The notes under the pieces were generated by a model. The model was not told the DNA's origin. It worked only from the letters and a program-made list of their open reading frames with translations, and ran no database searches. DNA of 64,000 nucleotides, from positions 299,501-363,500 of the forward strand of contig JACVTC010000112.1 of the NCBI GenBank assembly GCA_016946835.1, written 5' to 3'. Origin of the DNA: Neocallimastix lanati (nom. inval.). Taxonomy: Eukaryota; Neocallimastigomycota; Neocallimastigomycetes; Neocallimastigales; Neocallimastigaceae. Made by a program: the position numbers and the translations under genes. Shown piece by piece: positions 26,401 through 40,300 of this stretch. Each line of letters starts with the position of its first letter. The stretch's first letter is position 1.

Positions 26401-27923
26401 ATCATAGAACCAACTAAACCAAAAAAACTAAAAAATAACTTAGTGACAACAAATATTATGACACCTTCAACATCAATTAAACAAAAGAATAATGAAAAAT
26501 CTGAAATTGAATGGTCAACACCTAAATTACTTAAAAGCAACAATGAACCCACATTAATATTTAGTGATAATGAAATGAATAAAAGTATCATTAATAAGAA
26601 TAATAATAATGGAATGAATAAAGAAAATGATGCTAAGGATAAATTAAATGAAAATAAAAAAGAGAATAATAACAATTATAATAAAATGATATATGAAAAT
26701 AAAGATGATCAAATAAAATCTAGTAATAAAATGGAATATGAGAATAAAGATGAGCAAATAAACAATAGTGATATGGAATATGAAAAAGAAAAGGAACATG
26801 AAGATGACGAAATTAATTTAAAAAAACTTAATAAAGAATCAACAATCGAAGTAGTAAATCTCAATTCAATACCTTCTTCCCCATACATCAGCGGTTATTC
26901 ATTAATGAAATATCAACCTGAATATTGTTCAAATTCAAATAACTGCAGGTTACAAAATTATAATGCCATAATGAAATCTAATGAAAAGGAAAAATCAGAA
27001 AATAATAAATTAAAACATATTGTAGCTGCAGCTACTTCTTCATCCTCTTCTTCTTCAATAAAGACATTATTAAGCCCAATAGTTGAATCTTCCAAAAAAT
27101 ATCCATTAAAGATTAATACTGTTTCTGATATACCGATACCGATAACATCACATACAAATATTAAAACTCTTATTATTTCCTCGAATTCTTCTATGTTTGC
27201 TCCTAGATCGGTACCCTCCAATTACTCACGTCAATCCTCATCAACTATCAACAGTAATAAATTAAAAGGCAAAGAGATTAATTTTAAAAATGAAAATAAA
27301 CTTTTAAAAGAGAATGGTCTTGATCAAATAATAGAAGAAAAAAATTCAATAGAAAAGGATTCATTAGAAAAGGATTCATTAGAAAAGAATTCATTAGAAA
27401 AGAATTCATTAGAAAAGAATTCATTAGAAAAGAATTCATTAGAAAAGAATTCATTAGAAAAGAATTCATTAGAAAAGAATTCATTAGAAAAAATAAATGA
27501 ATTAAAAAAAAGCATTAAAACATTTGAAAAAAGAGAAAGAGAAAGAGAAAAAGAAATAAACTTAAAAGAAAAAGAAAATAATACAAAACTTGAAGTAAAA
27601 CAGGAAAAAGCAATAGCAAATGAAGAAAAAAAGAATAAAAGAAATTTTAAAAGAAAAGAAAGAGAAAGAGAAGGGACTACTACGACAACAGAAAGAAAAT
27701 CAAAAAATATATTATCAAATCAAATATCTAATAAAAATAAAAAGAATAAAAAGTTATTTTCTTCTATTGTAGCATTAATTATACCATCAAAAATCTCAAG
27801 AATTCGTATGAAATTAATGCGGAATAAAATTGAAAAATTAGGTAAGATAAAGTTGTTTTTTTTTTAATTATTTCTTTAGTTATTTATTTTTAATATTATT
27901 ATAAGTTTTAATAAAAAGTAATG

Positions 27924-27960
<37 letters not shown>

Positions 27961-28003
27961 AAAAAATTACAATTAATAAATAATTAATAAAATAAGTAAA
28001 CTT

Positions 28004-28049
<46 letters not shown>

Positions 28050-28234
28050 TATAATTATTAAATTGTTATAATAACTAGGAGGAACAATTGTTGAAAAATA
28101 TTCAGATAATATTACCCATATTATTGCTGATTTAACATTTGAAGAAATTATTAATTTTTTAAAATTGAAATCTATTAAAGTAATTATTAGAGTATAATTC
28201 ATATTTAATATTAAATATATTTATTTATTTATTT

Positions 28235-28302
<68 letters not shown>

Positions 28303-29694
28303 TTTTATCAATATTATTTATTTTATTTATAATTCAATTAATTAGAAAGAAATATATATTGTTAAACCTGAATGGGTATCACAATCTCTTAAAAATGGCC
28401 GATTAGAAAATGAAGAAATTTATAAGATATGGTCCAAGGTTGAACTAGAAACTGTTAAAGTTAAATATTTTAATCATAAAGATAAAATGAATAATAACGA
28501 TTGGATCAATAAAACCGAAGAGGATGATGAAGATAGTCAAAATAGAGAATTTGAAAGAAAAAAAGAAGAAGCTCGATTAAAATATGAACAACTTATTCTT
28601 CATATAAAATCTGATCCAAACTCACAATCACCAAATTTGGTACCAGCATCAACGTCTATGTCACCATCACAATCTCCAATTTCATCACTATCACAATCAC
28701 CATCTTCATATCCGAATTCAATTACACCTAACTCCGCAACAATATCAGTAGCTACCACACCTACTGTATTAATACCAACCTCTCCTGTTCCAGATTCAAC
28801 TTCTACAGCTACCGTCATCAATGAAGCATATTTATCCTCAACAGTATCTAATGAAAATCATAAAATAGTTACAAATTTAAATATACATAATAATAAAGAT
28901 AATAACAACAGTAATAATGGCAATAATAATAATAATGATAATGAAAATAATGATAATGATAATAATGATATTGATAATAATAATGATTATAATAATGATT
29001 ATAATAATGATAATGATAATGATAAATATCTTCAAAGTGATGAAACTGTAATTATACCATCAGAAGATGAAAAAGAAATCAACGCAACAGAACCTAAAGA
29101 AATATTAAATTTTAATTATAAAGAAGATATACAAGAAAATGATCTTCTAAAAGAAGAAAAGCAGGACCTAATGAGCTCACCAAAACCCATATTAGAGAAT
29201 CCTTTATATACAGAATCACTTATAGCAAGTAGTACATTAGAACCAAGTTCAGAAATGAATCATGAATCTGAATTGAATGTAAATAAATAAAATTAAAATA
29301 AAAATAAAAATAAAAATTAAAAATTAAAAAAAAAAAAGAAAAAAAATTAAATATAATAATAATCTAACAATAATAATATGATATGATAGTAATGATATAG
29401 TTGATTTTATTATATAATAAATTTTAATATATTTTAAAAGTCATTATTTTTTATAATCATTAATTATTGATGTAAATATATAAATAGATGATAATCTAAT
29501 ATATATTTATATATATATATGTATTTAATTTTTAAAAATATTTTTTTTCATTTTAAATATTAGCATAATGATATTTTAGCTAGTTCCGATATTAAACCCT
29601 ACCCCAATATCTATAAACCTAGAAAAGTAATAGATTAATTTTATTCATTTTTTTTTTTTTTTAAAGAAAAGAATGAAATAACATAAAATAAATA

Positions 29695-29725
<31 letters not shown>

Positions 29726-29728
29726 AAA

Positions 29729-29803
<75 letters not shown>

Positions 29804-31816
29804 TAAATATTATTTATACAAAAATATATATATATTAATCCTATTTTTATCATATAATATACATATATATGTAAAGGTTATCAACCAAGATTCCTATTTA
29901 TGTATGAAAAAAAATTCAAAAACTATTAAAACTGATGGACCCAATGAAAATATTATAAAAGTTTTAACCGAATTATTAAATTATTATCAATTAATAAAAT
30001 CAGAATGGCGAATAGTTTCCTACCAAAAAGCTATATCTGCTATTCGAAGGTATAAAAAAACAAAAAAAGATAAAAAATAATAATAATAACAGTAATAATA
30101 GATATTTTATATATATACATAATATTAAATATATTATAATATCAAAGAGTTTAATAAATTAAATTAAGTATTAATTAATACCTTTTCATAATAATAATAT
30201 TTTTTTTTTATTATTATTATTATATTATTATTATTATATTATTATTATTATTATTAATTATTAATTATTTATTATTTTATTATATATATATATTTTTTTT
30301 ATTTCATTTTATTTTAAAAATAATAATAATGATAAAAAAAATAAATAAGATACCCTAATAAAATTTCATCCTATAAGCAAGCAAAATCTATTTTTGGTAT
30401 TGGCGATGGAATTGCAAAAAAGGTATACTAAATATTATTTAGTAATAATGATATTTAATAGTTTTAAAAATTAAAAAAAAATTATTTAAAAGTAATAATT
30501 AATAATATAAAATAATATTATATTATATTATATTATATTATATTATATTATATTATATTATATTATATTATATTATATTATATTATATTATATTATATTA
30601 TATTATATTATATTATATTATATTATATTATATTATATTATATTATATTATATTATATTATATTATATTATATTATATTATATTATATTATATTATATTA
30701 TATTATATTATATTATATTATATTATATATTTCATAAACAAAAATAAAAAAAAGATTGAAGAAATAATTAATACAGGATCATGTAAAAAATTACAAAGTT
30801 TTAGAAAAGATAAAATGAATGAAGTATTAAAAATGTTTATTCAAATTTGGGGTATGTTATATTTTATAGATATGAAATAAGACATAATATAAAAAAAATA
30901 ATAAAAAAAATAATAATAATATATATAATATTATTATTCTAATGTATTGTTAATGTATAATAATGTTATTTTGTTATCAAATATATTTATATTAGGTGTA
31001 GGTGAATCTACAGCTCAAAAATGGTATGGTAAAGGTTATCGAACCATAGAAGATATATTAAAACATGAACATTTATCTTATCAACAAAAAGTCGGTATTC
31101 AACTTTATAATGTAAGTTTAAAAAAAAAAAAATTTTTAAAAAATTTTTAAAAATCATCAATAAATAATAATTTATAAAAATTTTTAATAAAATTAATAAA
31201 GGAATTTAAGGAAAGAATGCCAAGAGAAGAAGCAGAAGAAATATCTAACAAAGTACAAAGTATAATAAAAACTCAATATGATCCCGATTTAAAATTTTTT
31301 ACTATGGGTTCTTTTCGACGAGGTTTACCAACCTGTGGTGATATTGATATAATAAGTTAGTATTTAAATAAATAAATAAATAAAAGTTTTATAAAAAAAA
31401 TAAGTAAATAAATAAAAAATATATTTATTAATATTTATATATATATATATATATGACAGAAAAAAAATATTTTATAATTTATGATATATATTTATATTAA
31501 TTCATAAAATAATTATTTTTAAATATATATATATATTTATTAATGAAAAAATATAAAAAAAAAAAAAATTATATCCATATATATTAATTTATTTATTTAT
31601 ATATTTATTTCTATATATTTTATATTTATACATATAATTAATAATCATAATATTATTACTATACTATTATTATTAATATTAGTAACCAAAAATGATAATT
31701 TAGATCCAGGTAAATAAAACATTTTTATTTATTTATTTGTTTGTTTGTTTGTTTATTTATTTATTTATTTATTTATTTGTTTGTTTGTTTATTTATTTAT
31801 TTATTTATTTATTTGT

Positions 31817-31883
<67 letters not shown>

Positions 31884-32329
31884 TTATAAAAAATTCTTTT
31901 ATTATATATATACTTAATAATAACCTTATATATTTAACTAATTAACTTTAATTTATCATGAATAGAATTACTTTATGATGTTGTAAAAATTTTAAAAGAA
32001 AATGGTATTCTTACTCATGATTTATCCTTTTCTAAAAAAAGTTCAGAGGAACATTCAAAATACATGGGGGTTGCACAGTTACCAGGTAATTAAAAAAAAA
32101 TAAGTATAAGTATATAATAAAATAGAATAATATGAAAATAATATAAAATATATTATATATATATATATATTTTAAAATATTAAAAAAAAAAAAAAAAAAA
32201 CTTATAATTACATATAATAATGATAATAATAATAATAATATAGGTCATAAACATAGAAGAATTGATTTATTAATTGTACCATGGAATGAATTGGGAGCAG
32301 CTCTATTATAGTAAGCTTAATCATTATAA

Positions 32330-32374
<45 letters not shown>

Positions 32375-32683
32375 AAATAAATAAATAAATTATAAAATTA
32401 CTTTTATTACTACTAGTACTAATAATAAATTATATATATATATATAAAGTTTTACAGGAAGTGATATTTTTAATGTAAGTATATCATTATATCATTATAC
32501 TATAAATAATAATAGTAGTAGTTAACAAATATTTTATTAAGATATTTTAAATAAAAATAATAATGATATATTAATAATAAAAAAAATTTTTTTTTTATTT
32601 TATTAAATATTATATATATATTAAAATAAAAATAAAATATAGCGAAGTCTTCGATTATTAGCACGTAAAAAAGTAAATATATC

Positions 32684-32714
<31 letters not shown>

Positions 32715-33294
32715 AACTCACAATATAAATAATATATAATAATAATATTATGATTAAAATTAATGAAATTAATTTTTTTAATTCATTAATATATATTCAT
32801 ATTTATTAATAATTTTTTTTCAATTTTTTTTTTTTTTTAATTATTATTGTTATTATTATCTCTATTAATTTTTAAGGGATGGCGGTTGAATCAACGAGGT
32901 CTCTATGCCAATGTCTTACGAAATAGTGATTCCTCAAAAATTACAACAGGGGTACTTATAGGTAATGAAAAATATAAAAATTAAAAAATTAAAAATTAAA
33001 AAAAAATAAAAATAAAAATAAAAATATAAAAATAAAAATATAAAAATAAAAATAAAAATAAAAATATAAAAATAAAAATAAAAATATAAAAATAAAAATA
33101 TAAAAATAAAAATAAAAATAAAAATATAAAAATAAAAATAAAAATAAGAATAAATAATATATATATATATAATATAAAATAAAAAAAATTAATATAAAAA
33201 ATAAAATATAATAATAATGATAATAATAATATCTATATATATATATATTATATATATATCTAATTATTTTTTAATTATATAATGTTTATCAAAA

Positions 33295-33338
<44 letters not shown>

Positions 33339-33477
33339 TCATTAATATAATATTATATAATACTTTTAATATAATATCATATAATAATAAATAATAATAA
33401 AAGCTTCTAAAACTGAAAAAGACATTTTTGATGCTTTAGAAGTACCGTATCGTGAACCAAAAGATAGGGATGCCTAA
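23475..33477 (+). CDS. DNA polymerase family X, lambda/Pol IV type, with very long N-terminal extension (16 exons)
   Basis: Exons: 23475-24018, 24170-27841, 28079-28179, 28346-29278, 29877-30049, 30350-30422, 30755-30851, 30996-31111, 31202-31355, 31683-31709, 31966-32085, 32244-32310, 32450-32474, 32643-32672, 32877-32961, 33404-33477. All introns are GT-AG and phases agree: 6291 nt, 2096 aa. Residues 1-~1375 are Asn/Ser/Lys-rich and disordered, with Lys-rich clusters (~730-755) that suit nuclear import. BRCT spans ~1376-1470 (LFSSIVALIIPS, LGGTIVEKYS, KPEWVSQSLK), then a Ser/Pro and Asn/Asp-rich linker. The core from 1751 has a lyase-like YQKAIS (Lys ~1801), helix-hairpin-helix segments (FGIGDGIAKK, GVGESTAQKW), palm GSFRRG...GDIDII (Asp ~1950 and ~1952), RRIDLL (Asp ~2011), YFTGS and a YREPKDRDA end. 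The family fills gaps in end joining and base-excision repair. Usual length is near 570-580 aa. Confidence 0.88.
27344..27490 (+). repeat. In-frame 15-bp coding repeat, 10 copies
   Basis: Encodes one NSIEK, two DSLEK and seven NSLEK units in the disordered part of the polymerase, about 80 residues before the BRCT domain. Unit TCATTAGAAAAGAAT; copies are almost identical at DNA level, a sign of recent expansion. Confidence 0.95.
28211..28305 (+). repeat. (ATTT)n microsatellite in intron 3 of the polymerase gene
   Basis: Nearly pure tetranucleotide tract between exons 28079-28179 and 28346-29278. Confidence 0.9.
29729..29811 (+). repeat. (ATT)n microsatellite in intron 4 of the polymerase gene
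   Basis: Trinucleotide array with one interruption, preceded by an AAAT array at about 29684-29724. Confidence 0.9.
30512..30728 (+). repeat. (TATTA)n pentanucleotide array, about 43 copies, in intron 6
   Basis: Perfect 5-bp period over ~215 bp, the longest pure microsatellite in the window; lies between exons 30350-30422 and 30755-30851. Confidence 0.95.
31725..31886 (+). repeat. (TTTA/TTTG)n array in intron 10
   Basis: Tetranucleotide tract alternating blocks of TTTG and TTTA. The frame through it is only a repeat translation (Phe/Tyr/Leu/Ile). Confidence 0.95.
32990..33146 (+). repeat. AAAAAT/AAAAATAT compound array in intron 15
   Basis: Alternating AAAAAT hexamers and AAAAATAT units between exons 32877-32961 and 33404-33477. 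Confidence 0.9.
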
Positions 33478-34645
33478 AAAAATAATAATAATAATAATAA
33501 TAATAAAAATAAAAATAATAATAATAAAATAATAGAAAATAATAAAAGAAATAAATAAATAGAAAATAAATAAATTTTAAATAAATATTAAAAAAAAAAA
33601 AAAAAAAAAAATTTTTTTTATTATTATTTTTATTAATACTTTACTATTTTATACTACTTTACTATTTATTTTATTTTATTTTATTTTTTTATTATTATTT
33701 TATTTTATTATTATTATATTTTTTTATTATTTTATTTTTTTATTATTATTTTTTTCTTTTTTTAATTATTAATATCCATGTTAAATAGTCAACGTTAAAC
33801 ACATATGAACGTTCCTTAATATTAAAATAAATTGCCTATTGAAGAAAAAAAAAAAAAAAAAAAAAAAGCTCTATTTTTTTTTAAAAAAAAAACTATTTTA
33901 TTTTATTTTATTTTATTTTATTTTATTTTATTTTATTTTATTTTATTTTATTTTATTTTATTTTATTTTATTTTATTTTATTTTATTCAATCTGTAATTT
34001 ATATTTAATATTCTACTATTTATTTTATTTTATTTTATTTTATTTTATTTTATTTTATTTTATTTTATTTTATTTTATTTTATTTTATTTTATTTTATTT
34101 TATTTTATTTTATTTTATTTTATTTTATTTTATTTTATTTTATTTTATTTTATTTTATTTTATTTTATTTTATTTTATTTTATTTTATTTCATTTTATTT
34201 TATTTTATTTTATTTTATTTTATTTATTATTATTATTTCTTTATTATGATGATGATGATGATTTATTTATTTATTTATTTATTTATTAAATTTTTCAATT
34301 ATTAATAATATTTTTTTTTATTTTATCATCATTATCATTATTATTATTATTTATTGTTATTATTATTTATTATTATTATTATTTTTGTTAAGAATGTAAC
34401 TGAAATCTAGCAATTTCAATTATGATTATTTATAGTTAATATGGCTTTTATTTATTTATATTTAATTATATGAATATTACATAATAAAGAATATTACAGT
34501 TTAACAAAATATAATAAATAAGATTTATAATAACTATTTAATAACTATCTAATAACTAATGTATTCATAATGTGGCTAATTGTGGCGTATTAATATTACA
34601 ATGTATAATGTATAATTATAATGTAGCTAATACTTAACAATTTTT

Positions 34646-34685
<40 letters not shown>

Positions 34686-34928
34686 TTAATTTTAATAGGA
34701 TTTGACTAATGATAAAAAAAAAAAAAGAAATAAATTATGTATATAGTGATGAAAGTCAAAGTAATAAAAATAATAATAATAATGAAAGGAAGGAAGAGCT
34801 TAAAAAAAATAATAATAAATAAATAAAAAATAAAATAAAATAAAAGTTTAACTAATAAATTAAATATTTAAAAGAAAAATATAACAAAAAAAAAAAAATT
34901 TATACATTTTTAATTAAAAGAAAAAAAA

Positions 34929-34959
<31 letters not shown>

Positions 34960-35366
34960 AATGTTTGTTTCATTTAAATTATTAATTATATTAATTATAA
35001 TTATTTTTTATTTTTTTTTTTTTTTTATTATTTATTAATTTTTTTTATTTTTTTTAATTTATAAATTCATTTTTAAATTATTAGAATCTTTTGATAATTT
35101 TTTTCTTATTTTATTTTTTTTTTTTTTTATTATTATTATTATTATTTTTAAATTTTAAATTTTTTAATACTATCATTATATTTATTTACCCTTCTTTTAA
35201 TTTGAATAAAAATTTTTTTTTTTTTTTTTTGTTATATTTAATATAATAATAGTATTACAAAATAAAATTAAATAAATAAATAAAAAAATAAAAAAAAAAA
35301 AAATTAAAAAGAATAATATATATAATATTTAATTCTTTTAATATTTTTATATTAAATATTATTAAA

Positions 35367-35404
<38 letters not shown>

Positions 35405-36840
35405 AAAAAAAAAAATAATGGTAAAAATTTCTTTATATATTTAATGACAATTATGGTTGATTGATATTTAATTAATAATTAAAAAAAAAAATGTTAGGAA
35501 TTTCCTTATTATTTGGATTAAAGTTTGGTTGGTTGATAATAATTACAATTATTATTATTTTAATTGATTAATTATTTAATTTATTAAAATAATTTAAAAA
35601 AAATTATAAAAAATAAAAAAAAAAAAATATAAAAAATGAAAAAGCTTTATTTTATTATTATTATATAAAACACATTTTTTTGTTAAAAAAAATTGTTTTT
35701 TGACTTTGTTTTTTTATTATTTTAGGAATGATAATTTCCTTTAATTTTTCTTTATTTTATTTTTTTTTTTTTTTTTGTTTATGTTTATTTTTTTTTTCTT
35801 TGGTTATATTGTTTTTTTATTTTTTTTTTTTTATTAAAAAAAAATTTTTTTTAATACTTTAATATATGTATTTTCTTTTATATATATATATATATAAAAA
35901 ATAGGTATATAAAGTTTTTTTTTTTATTTTTATTATTATTATTATTATTATTTTTATTATTTTTAAATTACGTTTTAAGAGCTATTATTATTACTATTTT
36001 TTTTTTAAAAAATTTTAATTTTTATTAATAGATTAGTTATTTATTTATCAAGCTTTATAAGTTTATTCTTAAAAAGAATTGAATAAAAAATAAAAAAATA
36101 ATCTATCAATTAAAATATTAGTATTCGTTGGCAAATGGATTAGATAATAACAGATAAAAAAAATTTTATCAAATACAAAATAAAAGTATATAAAAATGAA
36201 AATTATGATATGATTATGATTTATTTTCTATATCAACCTTTTAATATAAATTAATCATAAAAACTTTAAAAATGGAAAAAAAAAAATATAAACAAATATA
36301 TATATATTATAATATTATTATTTTTATAAATGAATATTACTTTTACCTCTTTTTATTTACCAGTGAATAGCTATTAAAAAATTAATAATATTCATTTACT
36401 ATTAAATATAATATAATTTTTTTATGTTATATTTTTTCATTTTCCCATTTTTTTTATTTTTAATGATAAATAATTTATTAATTTCTATCTATTATTATTG
36501 GCCGATCAATTTAATTTAAAATGCTAATTGATAAAAAAAATAGGTTTACCGATATGTGTAAAGTTTTTAAGGAAAAAAAAAATAATTATATATAAAAAAA
36601 AAAAAACGAAAAAAATATTTATTTTTAAAAAAATAAAAAATAAAAAAAATTTAAATCATATATATAATTTCTTATATATTTTTATTTTTTACTTTTTTTT
36701 TAATTTTCTTTTTTTTTTTTAAAAAAAAAAAAAAAAGTACTACAATATTTCTTTCAAATTTTTTTCTTTATTGTTGTAGGGTTTTTATGATTGATAATTG
36801 CAAAAGAAAATATGAAAATATTTTAATTTTCAATGTGTGC

Positions 36841-36878
<38 letters not shown>

Positions 36879-37076
36879 TTTTTTTTTTTTTTTTTTTTTT
36901 TAACTAAAAAAATTATATTGATTCGATTGATTTTGTTTTATTGAGTATGCTTTTTTTCTTGATTGTTTGATTGTTTGATTTTTGTTTTAAATTTTTGTTT
37001 ATTTCGTTTTTAGTTTATTTTGTGTTTTTTATTCTTGATTTTATTTTTATTTTTATTTTTATTTTTATTATTATTA

Positions 37077-37115
<39 letters not shown>

Positions 37116-37331
37116 TATATAATATTAATCTTTTATTTACTTATTTATTTATTGTTTTTGTTTTTGTTTTTGTTTCGTTTCGTTTTGATTTTGTTTTATT
37201 TTATATTGTTTTATTTTTTTTTTTTTTTATTTTATTTTGTTTTTGTCTTTGATATTATTATTTATATATATTGTTTATCATATAATTTACCAATCTTATT
37301 TTTTTCTTTCTTTCTTTTTTTTTTTTTACAT
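33478..37331. other. Convergent intergenic region, simple-sequence rich
   Basis: Lies between the 3' ends of the polymerase (+) and kinesin (-) genes. Contains (TTTTA)n arrays, long A and T runs (for example 34931-34959, 36845-36875 and 36881-36901), and a C/T/A-rich stretch upstream of 37331. No coding potential beyond low-complexity Phe/Ile/Leu frames. Terminators for both genes should lie here. Confidence 0.6.
33896..34225 (+). repeat. (TTTTA)n pentanucleotide arrays
   Basis: Two blocks (about 33896-33986 and 34022-34225) separated by a ~35-bp unique stretch; one substitution (CATTTTA) near 34191. Confidence 0.95.
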
Positions 37332-40300
37332 TTAATAATCATGATAACTTGAATATTTAATTGAATCAGTAGAAATTGTTGATTCACGAATACATACTTC
37401 ATCATTAACCTTTATCATTGAAAAATCTGAAGAAGAAGAGGGTTGTGAAAGGGAGTGGGTTTCAGTAGTATCTTTAAATCCATCATCATTAGGTAAAGCA
37501 TGAATTGGAAGATTTACAGCTGTTGAAGAGGAAGAAGAATTTGATTTATTAACTAGAAAAGGAGAAACATTAGCTGTTTCTTCTTCTTCAGATCCTTCAT
37601 GAATTAAAATTTCATTATCAACTTCAGATAAAACTGGTAATTTATTTATTGAAGTCTTACTACTATACTCATCATCAAAAGCTTCACTATTAAGAAGAGT
37701 AGCATTACTTTCATGTCTTGAATTCATACTAGAACTTGAATTTCTAATATTTGAGGTATCTTTAGTAAAAGTGGTGCTACGTTCTCCTTCAACCATAGTA
37801 TCTTCTTCCTTTTTATCATTATTCCTTTCATCATTAATACGTTTCATTAAAACCATAATCGTACGACGATTGGACTCATTTGCTGATTGATAACGATCTA
37901 CTTCCAGCTTAAGATCCCAATTCTTCTTATTCATACTTTCAACTTCTTGTCTCAATTCAACTACTTCATCTTGTAATTCTGTAACGGTCATCTTCTTAAT
38001 ATCATTCATAATTGTTCTAAATCCAGAATACGAACGAGTATTAATAAATTTTCCTTTCTTACCATTATTTAATTGAGAAGAAAGATTATAGTTGGTATTT
38101 AAAAGTTTCGTTTGATGATTTTCATAGGTACTTACGGTATCTTGAAGGGTAGTAAGAGATTTTTTATAGGATAAACATCTTCCTTCTAATTCCTTATTTT
38201 CTAATAACTTTTTATTCATAAGAGTTTCACTTTTCTTCAGTTTTTCCTTTAATTCCTTTTGAATACTATAACTCTTTTCCAATTTCTTTTCTAATTCAGC
38301 TATATAATTACTGCTACTGTTTCTCTTATAAGAACTGGAACTTTCTCTCTTTTTACCAGCTTTACCTTCAGCTAAAGCAAGACGATCTAAAAGCTTATAT
38401 ATTTCAGTTTGATGAGCCTCCTCAGTTTCACGTAATTGAACTTTTACTTTCTCTAATTCTTTCTTATACTCTTTAGCTTGTTGAGCGAGATGACTTTGAT
38501 CATCCTCTTGATCATAATAACTGTTATTTACATTAGGATTTGTGACTGCCTGTTGTCTCTCATAATCCGCTTGAAGTTGATGATAACGATTTTCAATATA
38601 CGACTTAGTTTTATTAATTTCATCTAATTTACGTTTTAAAAGATCATTTTCATTCTTCAAATTTGACAAATTTGCTGCAGATTCATAATAATTTCTTTTT
38701 TCAGATTCAATCAAATTAACTTGGAATTTTTTCAACGTCTTAACCAACTTATTGATTTTTGCTTGTAAATTAGCATTTTGTTGTTTTAAAGATTCCTTTT
38801 CATGTATAATTTGAGATTTTTCTCCTTGAAGAAGATTAATTTCTTCTTCATATTCAGCAACAAAATTATGATACTTATCTTCCGCATTACGAGTACTCTT
38901 ACGTTCACCATTCATCAATTCACTAATAGTTTCTAAAGATTTAGCTAATTCCATTGTACGATATTCAACAGAACTTAATTCCTCTTGTGTCTTACTCTTT
39001 GATTCCTGAGCCATACCCAATTGCACTACTAAAACTTTTACAGCATTATTAAATGAATTGATTTTTTCATCTAATTCTATATGCAATGATTCCAATTCTT
39101 TATCACGAATACGTAATTTTCTTTCTAAATTCTTTTCTTTTTGGCGTAATAGATCACATTTATCTTTTTCTTCCTTAACTTCCTTTATTGAATTCTTTAA
39201 ACGAATTGATAAATTTGTAATATATTTATTTAATTCCGCTTGATCCATATCTTCCAATGCCATATCTTCTATATAAGCATTTGGTGAATTAATAGAAAGT
39301 AAACTATTATTATTATTACCATTACTATTATTGTTATTATTATAGGATGATCCGTTTTTCAATATAGAATTTGGAGATTTAATGGAAGGTGAATCACCAC
39401 TACTGTTATTACCATTATAAATTGAACTATTTTTCAATACAGACTTTCCTTTACTAATTAAAACGGATAAGTTATGATCCTTAATATTATTCTTACGATT
39501 AACATTAGTAAGATCATCATTAGAAAGATTTATCGATTGAATATCTGAAACAGAAACATCCATATCAGTAGTAATATCCATAGCATAGGAGGAAGAGAGA
39601 GGGGTATTATTCATTTTAATATTTCCATTGACATTAGCATTAGTATTAGCAATAACTTTACCAGAAGAATTGCTATTTCCATTTCCATTAGTATTACTAT
39701 TACTATTACCATTAACAACATTATTATTATTATTATTAATACTACTATTATTATTATTAATTTCAGTAGCATTATTAGTAGTAGTAGCAGTAGACGTAGT
39801 ATTAATACTAATATTATTTTTTGGAATAAGATTCATGACAACACTTCCATTTCCATTAGTTTTATAACCTTTATAATTTTGTGGCATCGTTGGAACAGAC
39901 TCCGTTGGAACTGGTGGTGGAGAATAAGAAGGTGGTGGGGTTGAATTTACAATATTTAGCATGTCAGAGTCTATTGTTCTTGAAGATACTGTCTTTGAAA
40001 TAGAACTTTCAAGATTACCAGCATATTTCAAGCTATCGACATCGGAAACAACAGCACTTAATGGTTTGTCATTAAGATAATTACTATTATTTACAATATT
40101 ACTGTTATTAATAATTGCCGTTAACTTTTCTACTTGATCTTGATTTTCAGAATAGTCTTGAAGAAGAATTTTTACATAGTATATTAATTCTTCTAAATTA
40201 TATGAGGAACTTCTATTCATATTAGATTTATCATTACCTTCCTTTTTACCAGATATGGCTTTTTCACCCATAGTACTCTTAATTTCTTCTAACATAAAAG

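Noticed and set aside
25767-26675. 302-aa minus-strand frame
   Set aside because: Antisense of the polymerase extension; Ser/Leu/Phe composition is the mirror of Asn/Lys/Glu codons.
28487-29290. Independent 267-aa protein
   Set aside because: It is the linker exon of the polymerase; the frame starts upstream at 28346 with BRCT sequence and leaves by a GT donor at 29279.
30947-31150. Independent 67-aa protein
   Set aside because: Helix-hairpin-helix exon 8 of the polymerase plus intron read-through.
31745-31945. 66-aa frame of Phe/Tyr/Leu/Ile
   Set aside because: Translation of the TTTA/TTTG microsatellite in a polymerase intron.
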